Source of the DNA: Micromonospora parastrephiae
Lineage (GTDB): Bacteria; Actinomycetota; Actinomycetes; Mycobacteriales; Micromonosporaceae
Length of the DNA stretch: 49,977 bases
NCBI RefSeq assembly: GCF_016802865.1
Contig: NZ_JAEVHM010000024.1
Location: forward strand, 1 to 49,977
Direction of reading: 5' to 3'
How positions within the stretch are numbered: position 1 is the stretch's first letter; each line of letters starts with the position of its first letter. The position numbers were made by a program, and so were the translations under genes. The notes under the pieces were generated by a model. It saw nothing but the letters and a program-made list of their open reading frames with translations. It had not been told where the DNA came from and did no database searches. Shown here one piece after another: positions 36,651 to 44,174 of this stretch.

Positions 36651-36691
36651 GCATGGCCGATGCCAGTTGTGCGCGGAGTGTCGCTAATGTG

Positions 36692-37087
36692 TCACTCTGT
36701 GCTGCGCGGTTGGAGCAGGTCCCACCGGTTGCCGTAGAGGTCGGCGAAGACCGCGACCGAGCCGTACGACTCGTGCCGTGGCTCCTCCAGGAACCGCACC
36801 CCGGCCGCCACCATCCGCGCGTGGTCCCGGGCGAAGTCCTCGGTGTACAGGAACAGGCCGACCCGGCCACCCGCCTGGTCGCCCACCCGCGCCTGCTGCT
36901 CCGGGCTGCTCGGCCGGGCCAGCAGCAGCGCCGTCTCCCGGGCGCCCGTCGGGCGCACCACCACCCAGCGCGAGCCGTCCGGTCGGGCGGTGTCCTCCAC
37001 CAACTCGAAGCCGAGGCTCCCGACGTAGAAGTCGATCGCCTCGTCGTACTCCCTGACCAGCAGCGCGACAAGTCCCAGATGTGCCAT
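36692..37087 (-). CDS. VOC-fold (glyoxalase-like) protein
   Basis: 131-aa VOC protein with the beta-alpha-beta-beta-beta repeat: VALLVREYDEAIDFYVGSLGFELVED (about residues 7-32) and a second half ending GSVAVFADLYGNRWDLLQP, where the Glu/Gln metal site is partly lost. It is probably a lyase or antibiotic-binding protein-like member; substrate unknown. The start has CAGAAT 6 nt upstream, near the leaderless pattern but not a strict TANNNT. Confidence 0.85.
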   Translation of the reverse strand: MAHLGLVALLVREYDEAIDFYVGSLGFELVEDTARPDGSRWVVVRPTGARETALLLARPSSPEQQARVGDQAGGRVGLFLYTEDFARDHARMVAAGVRFLEEPRHESYGSVAVFADLYGNRWDLLQPRSTE

Positions 37088-37115
37088 TCGGTCATTCTGC
37101 CGGCGAGCTTCGCGG

Positions 37116-37162
37116 CCCGTGCGGTGGGATCCGTCAGCGCGCGACGGCTCCCACCGCACGGG
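37116..37162 (-). terminator. nested hairpin terminator after the secreted-protein pair
   Basis: Outer perfect 14-bp stem (cccgtgcggtggga / tcccaccgcacggg) with an inner 5-bp stem and a 7-nt loop, 24 bp after the stop codon at 37186. Confidence 0.7.
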
Positions 37163-37185
37163 CTACCCCCCGATGCGGCGAACCG

Positions 37186-37623
37186 TCAGCCCGGGTACGA
37201 CCAATCCCCGCAGCTGCCCCACATGGTCGCGCCGGCCTCGGTCAAGCACTCCATGACCTCGAACGCGTAGTACTGGGTTGCCGGGAGGCTGAAGACCTTG
37301 GTCGCCTTGTCATCCTTGCCCGACGCGCTGACGTAGCCCGCGTCCTGCCGGACACCGTCATTCCTCTCCCACCGGACGTAGAGCCGCGCGCCGTGGCTGT
37401 CGGTAGCGGTGTCCTTGACCGTGGCGGTCACCCGGGCGGTCGTGGTCGTGGTCGTGTACCACTCGAACGTGCCGTAGCCGTGCGCCCCGACGATGTCGGC
37501 GTCGGTGTACTGGGCCGTCCAGCTGGATGCCGCCATCGCGGGCGTACCGGTGGCCGCGATGCCGGCGAACGCCAGCACTCCGGCACCGGCTGCCACGCCG
37601 ATCCTCTTCATCATGTTCCGCAT
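37186..37623 (-). CDS. small secreted protein, paralogue A
   Basis: 145 aa with a clear Sec signal peptide (KRIGVAAGAGVLAFAGIAATGTPAMA, split in two here: KRIGVAAGAGVLAFAG, IAATGTPAMA), mature form about 112 aa with two Cys near the C-terminus and a run of Thr (YTTTTTTARV). It is related to the product of the next gene upstream: both share VGAHGYG/VGAWGYG, a beta-rich body and a C-terminal Cys pair. Function unknown; the fold may be a small beta-sandwich. The start follows GGGGAGG. Confidence 0.75.
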   Translation of the reverse strand: MRNMMKRIGVAAGAGVLAFAGIAATGTPAMAASSWTAQYTDADIVGAHGYGTFEWYTTTTTTARVTATVKDTATDSHGARLYVRWERNDGVRQDAGYVSASGKDDKATKVFSLPATQYYAFEVMECLTEAGATMWGSCGDWSYPG

Positions 37624-37667
37624 TTCGGTTCCTCCCCTGTTGATCGTTGTCTTCCGGGCCTGACCGT

Positions 37668-38072
37668 TCACCAGATCTGGTACCAGCCGCCGGCGCAGGA
37701 ACTCGCCACACACTCCTGGACCCAGATGCTGTCCACGTCGCTCGCGAAGGTGAACCACCCGGAGCCGTAGGACGAGTCGCTGCTGCCGGTGGTGTCGGCG
37801 ATCTCCTCGGTTCGGACCGAGTTGTCCTGGTACTCAGCCTGGATCTTGAGGATGGCCCGGTGGCCGTCCTTCTTCGTGTCCTCGATGGTCGCCGCCACCT
37901 CAACCCGGCCGTTGTCGGTGTTGTAGGTGAGCGAGCCGTACCCCCAGGCCCCGACCTTGTCCCCGGCGCTGCCCGTGGCGTTCCAGGACGCCGCTGCGGC
38001 GGCGGGGCTCGCCTCCAGACCGACCAGTGCCAGGGCAACGGCGACACCCGCGGCTACGTGACGCTTGCGCAT
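37668..38072 (-). CDS. small secreted protein, paralogue B
   Basis: 134 aa with Sec signal peptide (MRKRHVAAGVAVALALVGLE…ASPAAAA). The mature domain (VGAWGYGSLTYNTDNGRVEV… WFTFASDVDSIWVQECVASSC) parallels its downstream neighbour over its whole length, so the two are a tandem duplication. Two Cys near the end probably form a disulfide. No known family. The start follows GGAGAGG; 44 bp separate it from paralogue A. Confidence 0.75.
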   Translation of the reverse strand: MRKRHVAAGVAVALALVGLEASPAAAAASWNATGSAGDKVGAWGYGSLTYNTDNGRVEVAATIEDTKKDGHRAILKIQAEYQDNSVRTEEIADTTGSSDSSYGSGWFTFASDVDSIWVQECVASSCAGGWYQIW

Positions 38073-38149
38073 TGGCCTCTCCTTCCGAATTGATCCATGT
38101 CCTGCTCGAATTCCACCGGCCGGGCTGTACGTCTGCCAGATCGCGGGCC

Positions 38150-38189
38150 GTGCGGAACGGTGCCGAACAGTGCGGAACACCTGCGAACG
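38150..38189. repeat. 10-bp phased repeats in a divergent promoter region
   Basis: Four consecutive 10-bp units: GTGCGGAACG, GTGCCGAACA, GTGCGGAACA, CCTGCGAACG. The first three match at 8 or more positions. The one-helical-turn period suggests cooperative protein binding on one DNA face. Confidence 0.5.
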
Positions 38190-38246
38190 AGCGCCTCGCG
38201 ATGGGCGGGCCGGGAACCAGGCGCTGCCGGCGGCCGTCTCATCGTC

Positions 38247-39236
38247 ATGCGCTCGGGACGGAACGTACTGGTGATGGCGCTGATCGCCGTGGGTCTCGGC
38301 GGCTGCGCGGGCACGGTGGACGGGTCGGCCGACGAACCAGGCCCGGCCCAGATCGTCGACGCCTGGACCTCCTGCGTTCAGGCGGCGCCACGGGCCGGCG
38401 GCGTGCTGTCGTTGCCGGACACGCCGAAGCCCGCCGGGGACGAGCCGGAGATCGGCCGCATCGACCCCTCGTTCACCCCGGTCGCCGCCGTGCTCTGCGT
38501 CCGGGAGATCCGGCCGCGTCCCGGTGGCGGTCAGGAGCAGGTGGCCTCCGAGCGACGCGCCGACGAGATCAAGGCGCTGGTCGACGCGCTGCGCCTACCT
38601 GACCAGCGCGCGGACGGGGACATCGCGTGCACCCTCGACATGGTGGTCCCGCCATGGCTCGCCCTGCTCGACGAGCGGGGACGCTGGCTGCGCCCGTACC
38701 TGCCGACGAACTCCTGCGGCAAGCCGCGCGCCGAGGTGAGCGCCGCGCTGGCCGAGTTGCGTCTGACCACGGTGGACACCCGTCCCGTCGGGCAGGTCGA
38801 ATCGGCGGAGGCCGACGCCGCCGGCTGCGCGCAACGGTGGGCGGACATGGTGTGGGTGGAGACGACCAGCGGACGCCCGCAACCGCCCCCGTCGGCCGCC
38901 GCACCGACCGGCGGGCCGCTGCGCCTCTGCGTCTACCAGGTGCCCGCCTCCGAGCAGGGCGGCGGCAAGCCGGCGGGCGACTTCGTGTACGGCGGTCCGC
39001 TGCCGGCCGATCGTCAGGCGGGCGTGCTCCGGGCACTCGCCGGCGCCCGACCGGCGGGAAACTGTGCCACCCCTGCGTCCCGCTTCGCGGTACTCCGACC
39101 GCTCAATGGCGCCGGCGGACCCGACCGGTACGTGGAACTCGACGGCTGCCGGCGCTTCCTCGTCGTACCGCCGGCCGGTGGGGCGCAGCTCGGCCAGGGC
39201 GACGCCGCGCTCGCCGCCCTGCTCGGCCCCGTCTGA
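38247..39236 (+). CDS. putative lipoprotein
   Basis: 329 aa with an N-terminal hydrophobic segment ending in a lipobox (LIAVGLGGC, Cys about residue 19-20), so probably membrane-anchored outside. Several Cys later in the chain (at ACTLD, SCGKP, GCAQR, LCVYQ, NCATP, GCRRF) suggest disulfides. No recognised domain. The ATG at 38247 lacks a ribosome-binding site. The 3' end is 6 bp from the convergent septum-formation lipoprotein gene. Confidence 0.7.
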   Translation: MRSGRNVLVMALIAVGLGGCAGTVDGSADEPGPAQIVDAWTSCVQAAPRAGGVLSLPDTPKPAGDEPEIGRIDPSFTPVAAVLCVREIRPRPGGGQEQVASERRADEIKALVDALRLPDQRADGDIACTLDMVVPPWLALLDERGRWLRPYLPTNSCGKPRAEVSAALAELRLTTVDTRPVGQVESAEADAAGCAQRWADMVWVETTSGRPQPPPSAAAPTGGPLRLCVYQVPASEQGGGKPAGDFVYGGPLPADRQAGVLRALAGARPAGNCATPASRFAVLRPLNGAGGPDRYVELDGCRRFLVVPPAGGAQLGQGDAALAALLGPV

Positions 39237-39242
39237 ACCGGC

Positions 39243-40136
39243 TCAGCGGATCGGCAGCACCGCCGTGCCACCGCCGGCGATCGACCGCTTGACCGTGGTG
39301 CCGCTGGACCAGTAGTAGCAGCGCACGCCCCGGTCACCGCGTTCCCACAGCGGCCGGGACGGGAAACGGTACGCGGTCCCGGTGCGGTAGGGCAGCTTGC
39401 CGTCCACCGGCACCTTCGCGTAGCGGGCGATGACGGCCCGGCAGGCGGTGTGGATGGCTGCCTCGTCCCTGGCGGCGTCCGCCCAGGAGCGGTCCGGGGC
39501 GGTCCAGATGCCGACGAACTCGAACTGGTGCCCGGCGGTGCAGCCGGCCGTCCGCAGCATGCCCCACTTGTCCTCGTTCATGCAGCCGAGCGTCAGCGGG
39601 GAACGGCTGGCCAGGGCGCCCCGGAGCGAGTCGGTCCGCTGGATCGCCGCGTCGGACTCGCCGTTGGGGCCGTTGACCTCGTCCAGCTCGAAGATGTCGC
39701 ACCGGTACCAGCGGGCGCCCCCCTTCCAGCCGGCCGGCGACGTCGGCGCCACCTGCACCGACAACCGCGCGGTGCGCCAGTCGCCGCCCACGAACTGCTT
39801 GGCCCGCGTGTCGCAGTCGGCGAACGTGGAACGCATCGTCGCCGACTCCACCGGGGGTGGAGTGGTTCGCGCCGCCAACGCTCCGGTGAACGTGCCGACG
39901 TGGAAGGTCTCCACCAGGTGGGTCTTCGCGCAGTCCACCGGGGCGTAGCTGGTGAGGTACGCGGTCGGGTCGGCGATCACGTGGCACTCGCCGGCCTCCG
40001 GCGCGAACTGCTGCGCCTGAGCCATCGGCCGCCAGTCGTCGGACAGGTCGCCGTCCGTCCCGGCCGGCGTGCCGCAGCCCGCCACCACCACCATGACGAA
40101 CGCAGCCGTAACCGCTGCCGTGACCTGGCGTCGCAT
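39243..40136 (-). CDS. septum-formation family lipoprotein (PF13845-like)
   Basis: About 297 aa, lipoprotein signal with lipobox VAGC (Cys about residue 22). The body has the typical actinobacterial septum-formation domain pattern: GECHVIADPTAYLTSYAPVDCAKTHLVETFHVG, then a second similar part starting LTLGCMNEDKWGMLRTAGCTAGHQFEFVG. Paired Cys are conserved in this family, linked in some annotations to cell division; the evidence for that is weak. ATG at 40136 (MRRQ) is preferred because AGGGAG lies 6-7 nt upstream. Confidence 0.82.
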   Translation of the reverse strand: MRRQVTAAVTAAFVMVVVAGCGTPAGTDGDLSDDWRPMAQAQQFAPEAGECHVIADPTAYLTSYAPVDCAKTHLVETFHVGTFTGALAARTTPPPVESATMRSTFADCDTRAKQFVGGDWRTARLSVQVAPTSPAGWKGGARWYRCDIFELDEVNGPNGESDAAIQRTDSLRGALASRSPLTLGCMNEDKWGMLRTAGCTAGHQFEFVGIWTAPDRSWADAARDEAAIHTACRAVIARYAKVPVDGKLPYRTGTAYRFPSRPLWERGDRGVRCYYWSSGTTVKRSIAGGGTAVLPIR

Positions 40137-40225
40137 GTCCATCTCCCTGTGCCCCCGTACCGACGCGCGCAGCATATGGCACCGCCGCGACGGGTCAGCA
40201 CCTGCTTTCGGTCGGAGGGGTGCAC

Positions 40226-40231
40226 TACGGT
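40226..40231 (+). promoter_or_regulatory. -10 hexamer of a leaderless promoter, VOC gene
   Basis: TACGGT ends 6 nt before the ATG at 40238. Confidence 0.55.
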
Positions 40232-40237
40232 CCGGCC

Positions 40238-40666
40238 ATGGCAGCAAGCATCGATCTCACGCTCGACTCGGCCGACGCGCAGGTGCTCGCCGCGTTCTGG
40301 AAGACGGCCCTGGGCTACATCGACGAGCCGCCGCCCGCGCCCTTCACGACGCGCGCGGAGTGGCTCGCCCAGTTCGACCTGCCGGAGGACGACCTCCCCG
40401 AGCACGGCGCGTGGCTGTGCGACCCGGATGGCGTCGGCCCTCGCCTCTCCATCCTCAACGTCCCCGAGCCGAAGACCGCGAAGAACCGCCTCCACATCGA
40501 CATCCGGGTGCCGGTGCACGGTGACCCCGACGAGCGGTGGGCGCGGATCACGGCGGAAGCTCACCGCCTGGTGGAGGCGGGCGGGACGGTCCTGGAGGAG
40601 GTCGACCGGCACCACGTGGTGATGGCCGATCCGGAGGGCAACGAGTTCTGCGTCGCCGCCGCCTGA
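40238..40666 (+). CDS. VOC-family protein
   Basis: 142-aa VOC/glyoxalase-like protein (IDLTLDSADAQVLAAFWKTALGY at the start; LSILNVPEPKTAKNRLHIDIRV; HHVVMADPEGNEFCV at the end). The His in RLHIDI and Glu in GNEFCV fit VOC metal-ligand positions. Substrate unknown. The leaderless promoter defines the ATG at 40238. Confidence 0.85.
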   Translation: MAASIDLTLDSADAQVLAAFWKTALGYIDEPPPAPFTTRAEWLAQFDLPEDDLPEHGAWLCDPDGVGPRLSILNVPEPKTAKNRLHIDIRVPVHGDPDERWARITAEAHRLVEAGGTVLEEVDRHHVVMADPEGNEFCVAAA

Positions 40667-40710
40667 GTGCGAGGTGGTGCCGGCGAACCGCGCCGTGGCT
40701 TCTTCACCGG

Positions 40711-40760
40711 GCCATCCTCCGACGTGGGCGCAACCTGTCGCCCGCGCCAGAGGATGCGGC
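40711..40760. terminator. long imperfect hairpin between convergent genes
   Basis: Outer arms gccatcctc / gaggatg-c-ggc and inner arms gggcg / cgccc enclose an 8-nt loop, between the VOC gene and the secreted dehydrogenase gene. Confidence 0.4.
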
Positions 40761-40763
40761 CGG

Positions 40764-42842
40764 CTAGTTCCCGAGCGTGACGTGGAGGATTCTCTCGTTG
40801 CTGTTGTTCGGAGTGCTGTCCTTGTCACCCTGGTTGGTGGTGGTCAACCACAGACCCCCGTCGGGAGCCGGCTCGACCGTCCGCAACCGACCGTAGGTGC
40901 CACTGAAGTACGTCTGCACGTTCGTCAGACTGTTACCGCTGATCACCGCGCGATACATCCGAGCGCCCCGCGCGCAGGCCACGTAGAGCGCGTCGCGCAC
41001 GATCGTGATGCCGGAGCAGGATCCTTCCGCGGTCGGATAGGTGCGCACCGGCGCGATGAACCCGGCCGTCCCGCAGGTGCCGCTGGTGCCCTCACACGCG
41101 GGCCAACCGTAGTTGCCACCCCGGGTGATCAGGTTGGTCTCGTCCATGACCGAGTTGCCGAACTCCTGCTCCCACAACCGGCCCTGTGAGTCGAACGCCA
41201 GGCCCTGGGGGTTGCGGTGGCCGTAGCTCCACACGTAGTTGCCGAACGGGTTGTCCGCCGGGACGGTCCCGTCCGGGTTGAGCCGCAGGACCTTGCCCTC
41301 CAGGCTCGACCGGTCCTGCGCGTAGTTGCCGTTCTGCGCATCACCCGTGCTGGCGTACAACTTGCCGTCCGGGCCGAACCGCAGGCGACCGCCGTCGTGG
41401 TACTTGTTCCGCCGGATGCCGCTGAGCAGCACCTGCTCGCTGGCGGTGTTGAGCCGACCGTTCTCCAACCGGATCCGGACGATGCGGTTGTCGCTGGGCG
41501 AGGTGTGCATGATGTACAGCCAGCGGTCGCTGGCGTAGCTGGACGAGATGGCAAGGCCCAGCAGCCCGCCCTCACCGTCGGTGCTCTGCACGTTCGGCAC
41601 CGTGCCCAGGTTGGTCTTGGCCCCGGTGGTGGGGTTGAGCTGGATGATGTCGTGCGCGTCGCGGCGGTTGTAGAGGACGCTGCCGTCCGGCAACGTGACC
41701 AGCCCCCACGGGACGTCGGTGTCGGTGGTGACCTGCCGCACCTCGCAGACCGGGTTGCCGCAGCCGGCGCCGGTGGTCACCGTCGTGGTGCCGCTGCGCG
41801 CCGACACGTTGTCCTGCGCGTCCCGGGCCACCACGTGGTACTGGTAGGCGGTGTTCGCCGTCAGACCGCTGTCGGTGAACGTGGTGGCCGGGGGCGCGCC
41901 GGTCACCGTGCCGACCTTCACCCCATTGCGGTGCACGTCGTACGCCCGTACCCCGATGTTGTCGGTCGACGCCGTCCACCGCAGCGTGACCGTGGTGCCC
42001 GACGCCGCGCCGGTGAGCTGCTGCGGCGCGGTCGGTGCCTGCGTGTCGGCCTGACAGGGCGGCGGCGTGATCGACACGGTGGTGCTGGCCTGCGACACGT
42101 TGCCCGCGGCGTCGCGGGCGTTGACGTACAGGCCCCAGGTCGCCCCGGCGACCACCGTGAGGCTGGTGGACAACGTCGTACCGCTCACCGACGTCATCAA
42201 CTGACCGTCGTGGTAGACGTCGTAGAAGGCGACCGCGACGTTGTCCGTCGAGGCGTTCCACGCGAAGGTCACCGAGGTGCACGTCAGACCGCTCACCCGC
42301 GGGCTGCCCGGCGCCGTGGGCGGCTGGCTGTCGGTGCTGCCCAGGGCCGTCGTCCACCGCTGGTTGCCCTGCCCGTTGCACGTCCAGAGGCCCACGGCGG
42401 TGCTGTTGGCGGTGCCGCCGCCGGTCACGTCCAGGCACAGGCCGGACTGGACACCGACGATGCTCCCGTCGGCGTTGACCCGCCAGCGCTGGTTGGCGCC
42501 GCCGGTGCAGCCGTAGATCTGCACCGCGGCCGGCGCGGTGGTGTCCTGGCCGACCACGTCCAGACACATCGTCTCGTCGTAGACCCGCAGCTCACCGGCC
42601 GAGGTGAGAGTCCACGACTGGTTGGCCTGACCGTTGCAGTCGTAGATGTTGAGGCCGGCGCGCGTCCTGACGTTGCCGACCACGTCCAGGCAGCGGCCAC
42701 TGGCCACGCCCACCACCGTCGAGGGAGCTGCGGCCGCCGCCGGCGCGCCGACGGCCACCGTCAACAGCGTCACCGCTGCCATCGCCGCCGGCAGCAACCG
42801 TCGCCGGGGCCGACGCGGGTTGGTCCGCGCGAAGATACGCAT
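40764..42842 (-). CDS. secreted CBM13 lectin - FN3 - PQQ-type sugar dehydrogenase
   Basis: 692-aa secreted modular protein: signal peptide (residues about 1-45), a ricin-type beta-trefoil lectin domain (CBM13, about 47-175, with three QxW repeats: NQSWTL, NQRWRV, NQRWTT), two fibronectin type III domains (about 178-360) and a C-terminal six-bladed propeller of soluble glucose/sorbosone dehydrogenase (about 375-690; DVPWGLVTLPDGS, DGEGGLLGLAISSSYASDRW, YHDGGRLRFGPDGKLYASTGD, GHRNPQGLAFD). It would bind a polysaccharide and oxidise sugars with pyrroloquinoline quinone. The start at 42842 follows GGAGGACGG. Confidence 0.92.
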   Translation of the reverse strand: MRIFARTNPRRPRRRLLPAAMAAVTLLTVAVGAPAAAAAPSTVVGVASGRCLDVVGNVRTRAGLNIYDCNGQANQSWTLTSAGELRVYDETMCLDVVGQDTTAPAAVQIYGCTGGANQRWRVNADGSIVGVQSGLCLDVTGGGTANSTAVGLWTCNGQGNQRWTTALGSTDSQPPTAPGSPRVSGLTCTSVTFAWNASTDNVAVAFYDVYHDGQLMTSVSGTTLSTSLTVVAGATWGLYVNARDAAGNVSQASTTVSITPPPCQADTQAPTAPQQLTGAASGTTVTLRWTASTDNIGVRAYDVHRNGVKVGTVTGAPPATTFTDSGLTANTAYQYHVVARDAQDNVSARSGTTTVTTGAGCGNPVCEVRQVTTDTDVPWGLVTLPDGSVLYNRRDAHDIIQLNPTTGAKTNLGTVPNVQSTDGEGGLLGLAISSSYASDRWLYIMHTSPSDNRIVRIRLENGRLNTASEQVLLSGIRRNKYHDGGRLRFGPDGKLYASTGDAQNGNYAQDRSSLEGKVLRLNPDGTVPADNPFGNYVWSYGHRNPQGLAFDSQGRLWEQEFGNSVMDETNLITRGGNYGWPACEGTSGTCGTAGFIAPVRTYPTAEGSCSGITIVRDALYVACARGARMYRAVISGNSLTNVQTYFSGTYGRLRTVEPAPDGGLWLTTTNQGDKDSTPNNSNERILHVTLGN

Positions 42843-42990
42843 CCGTCCTCCAGGGTCAGGGCATCGACCGGCCGCCCCAGGCGACCCAGCGCTCGACCAC
42901 GTCGAACAATTGACATCGACCATCAAAGATGAATTGCCCACACAAGTCAACGATGTCCCTCGATGGGGGGCAAAGCGGAGGGGCGCGCGT

Positions 42991-43197
42991 CTACCGCCAG
43001 TTGAGGCGGTCGAGCAGCCTCCCTGCCACCGCCAACCGGTTCGTCGCACCGATCCCATCCAGCGCCCTGTGCACGACAGCCACGGCGTCGTCGGACAGTT
43101 CCTGCGGGCCCAGCATCGGCAGCATCAGCATGAGCCGCCGCGCCCAGGTCAGCCGCCCGTCGCGCACCGGCGTCGTCTGCCCGTCCACGGTCGGCAC
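42991..43197 (-). CDS. short protein or remnant downstream of tRNA-Arg
   Basis: A protein-like stretch of about 68 codons (VRDGRLTWARRLMLMLPMLG… DDAVAVVHRALDGIGATNRL…) on the minus strand just after the tRNA gene. The upstream part of the same frame runs through the tRNA and is not coding. GTG at 43197 is the best start but has no good ribosome-binding site. It may be a C-terminal remnant. Not recognised. Confidence 0.4.
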   Translation of the reverse strand: MPTVDGQTTPVRDGRLTWARRLMLMLPMLGPQELSDDAVAVVHRALDGIGATNRLAVAGRLLDRLNWR

Positions 43198-43238
43198 GCA
43201 GACCCGAAGGGAAAACCGCTGACCTGCGGTGGGGAGGG

Positions 43239-43311
43239 TGCGCCCGGCAGGATTCGAACCTGCGGCCTTGGGATTAGAAGTCCCCTGCTCTATCCGCTGA
43301 GCTACGGGCGC
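43239..43311 (-). tRNA. tRNA-Arg (anticodon TCT)
   Basis: 73-nt cloverleaf on the minus strand: acceptor GCGCCCG/CGGGCGC, D-arm GCTC…GAGC, anticodon loop CTTCTAA (anticodon TCT, decoding AGA), T-arm GCAGG-TTCGAAT-CCTGC, discriminator A. The 3' CCA is not encoded. One possible G·A mismatch at the top of the anticodon stem. Confidence 0.93.
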
Positions 43312-43457
43312 GTGGCGTGGATGTCGCGCCAGAAGGGTACCGCCGACCCACGGCGCGACGGGGTAAAGGGTGCCCGCGTCCACGTTGCCGAGCAGGGTCT
43401 CACGGAGGCGGGGCGGCCGGCATCCGGGTTCCCGCAGGCCGATCCCACGGTGGACCG

Positions 43458-43463
43458 TACCCT
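43458..43463 (+). promoter_or_regulatory. -10 hexamer of a leaderless promoter
   Basis: TACCCT ends 6 nt before the GTG at 43470. Confidence 0.5.
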
Positions 43464-43469
43464 CGGCTG

Positions 43470-44165
43470 GTGTTGCTGGATCCCGATGCCGAGAGCGGCG
43501 TCGCCTACGAGCTGTGCCAGGTCGTCGGCCGCGCCATCCTGCCGTACCGCACGTCCGCTGCCTTCGGTACGGCGTTCTTCTTCCGGAGCGGCGACGATCC
43601 GGTGGGGGAGGCGCTGTTGACGGCGGCCGACGTGGTGGGTTCCCCGGGTGGTGAGCTGGGTTTGCGGGGGAGTGTCACCGAGCCGGCCGGTGTCGCCCCC
43701 GACGCTGTTCCCGAGGTCGAGATCGTGCCCGGCTGGGCCCGCTACCCGGGCGACGGGGTCGCGGTGCTGCCGACGGCCGGGCTGCACCGGTACGCCGGCG
43801 ACGGCGGCTGGAGTTGGCGGGTGCAGCCGGTGCCCGCCGGGATCGCCGCCGGGCCTGAGGCCGTCGCCCGCCTCGGCGCCGACGCCGCTTCCGCCTTCGT
43901 TCTGGCCCACGGGGTACGCGAGGACGGGTCGCGCCCGCTGGAGGTGGCGATCGAGCGGGTGGTCCGCGACGGGGACGACGTGCGGATCACCGGGGAGCTG
44001 CCGGCGGGGTACGTCGGGGCGCCCGTCTTCGTCGTCCAGGCCGACGCCGCCGGGGACGTGTCGCTGTACTGCCTGGGGCTGGTGCTGCCCGGCGCCGACG
44101 GCCATCAGGTGGCGACCTTCGACCGGATCGGAGCCGTCCTCCCGGGTACGCCGGGCGACGCCTGA
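43470..44165 (+). CDS. degenerate trypsin-like protease-fold protein
   Basis: 231-aa protein with the block order of bacterial trypsin-like (S1) proteins: GTAFFFRSGDDPVGEALLTAADVVG, GVAVLPTAGLHRY and ITGELPAGYVGAPVFVVQ. The position of the catalytic His in TAAHVV is Asp (TAADVV), and the GNSGGP serine region is changed to VGAPVF, so the catalytic triad appears lost. No signal peptide is seen. It may be a regulatory or effector-associated pseudo-protease. The fold assignment is my inference from motif spacing. GTG at 43470 is set by the leaderless promoter. Confidence 0.6.
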   Translation: MLLDPDAESGVAYELCQVVGRAILPYRTSAAFGTAFFFRSGDDPVGEALLTAADVVGSPGGELGLRGSVTEPAGVAPDAVPEVEIVPGWARYPGDGVAVLPTAGLHRYAGDGGWSWRVQPVPAGIAAGPEAVARLGADAASAFVLAHGVREDGSRPLEVAIERVVRDGDDVRITGELPAGYVGAPVFVVQADAAGDVSLYCLGLVLPGADGHQVATFDRIGAVLPGTPGDA

Positions 44166-44174
44166 GCCGCCTGG

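Noticed and set aside
43198..43383. N-terminal part of a minus-strand frame through the tRNA gene
   Set aside because: The peptide VAQRIEQGTSNPKAAGSNP is a familiar artefact of translating tRNA genes.
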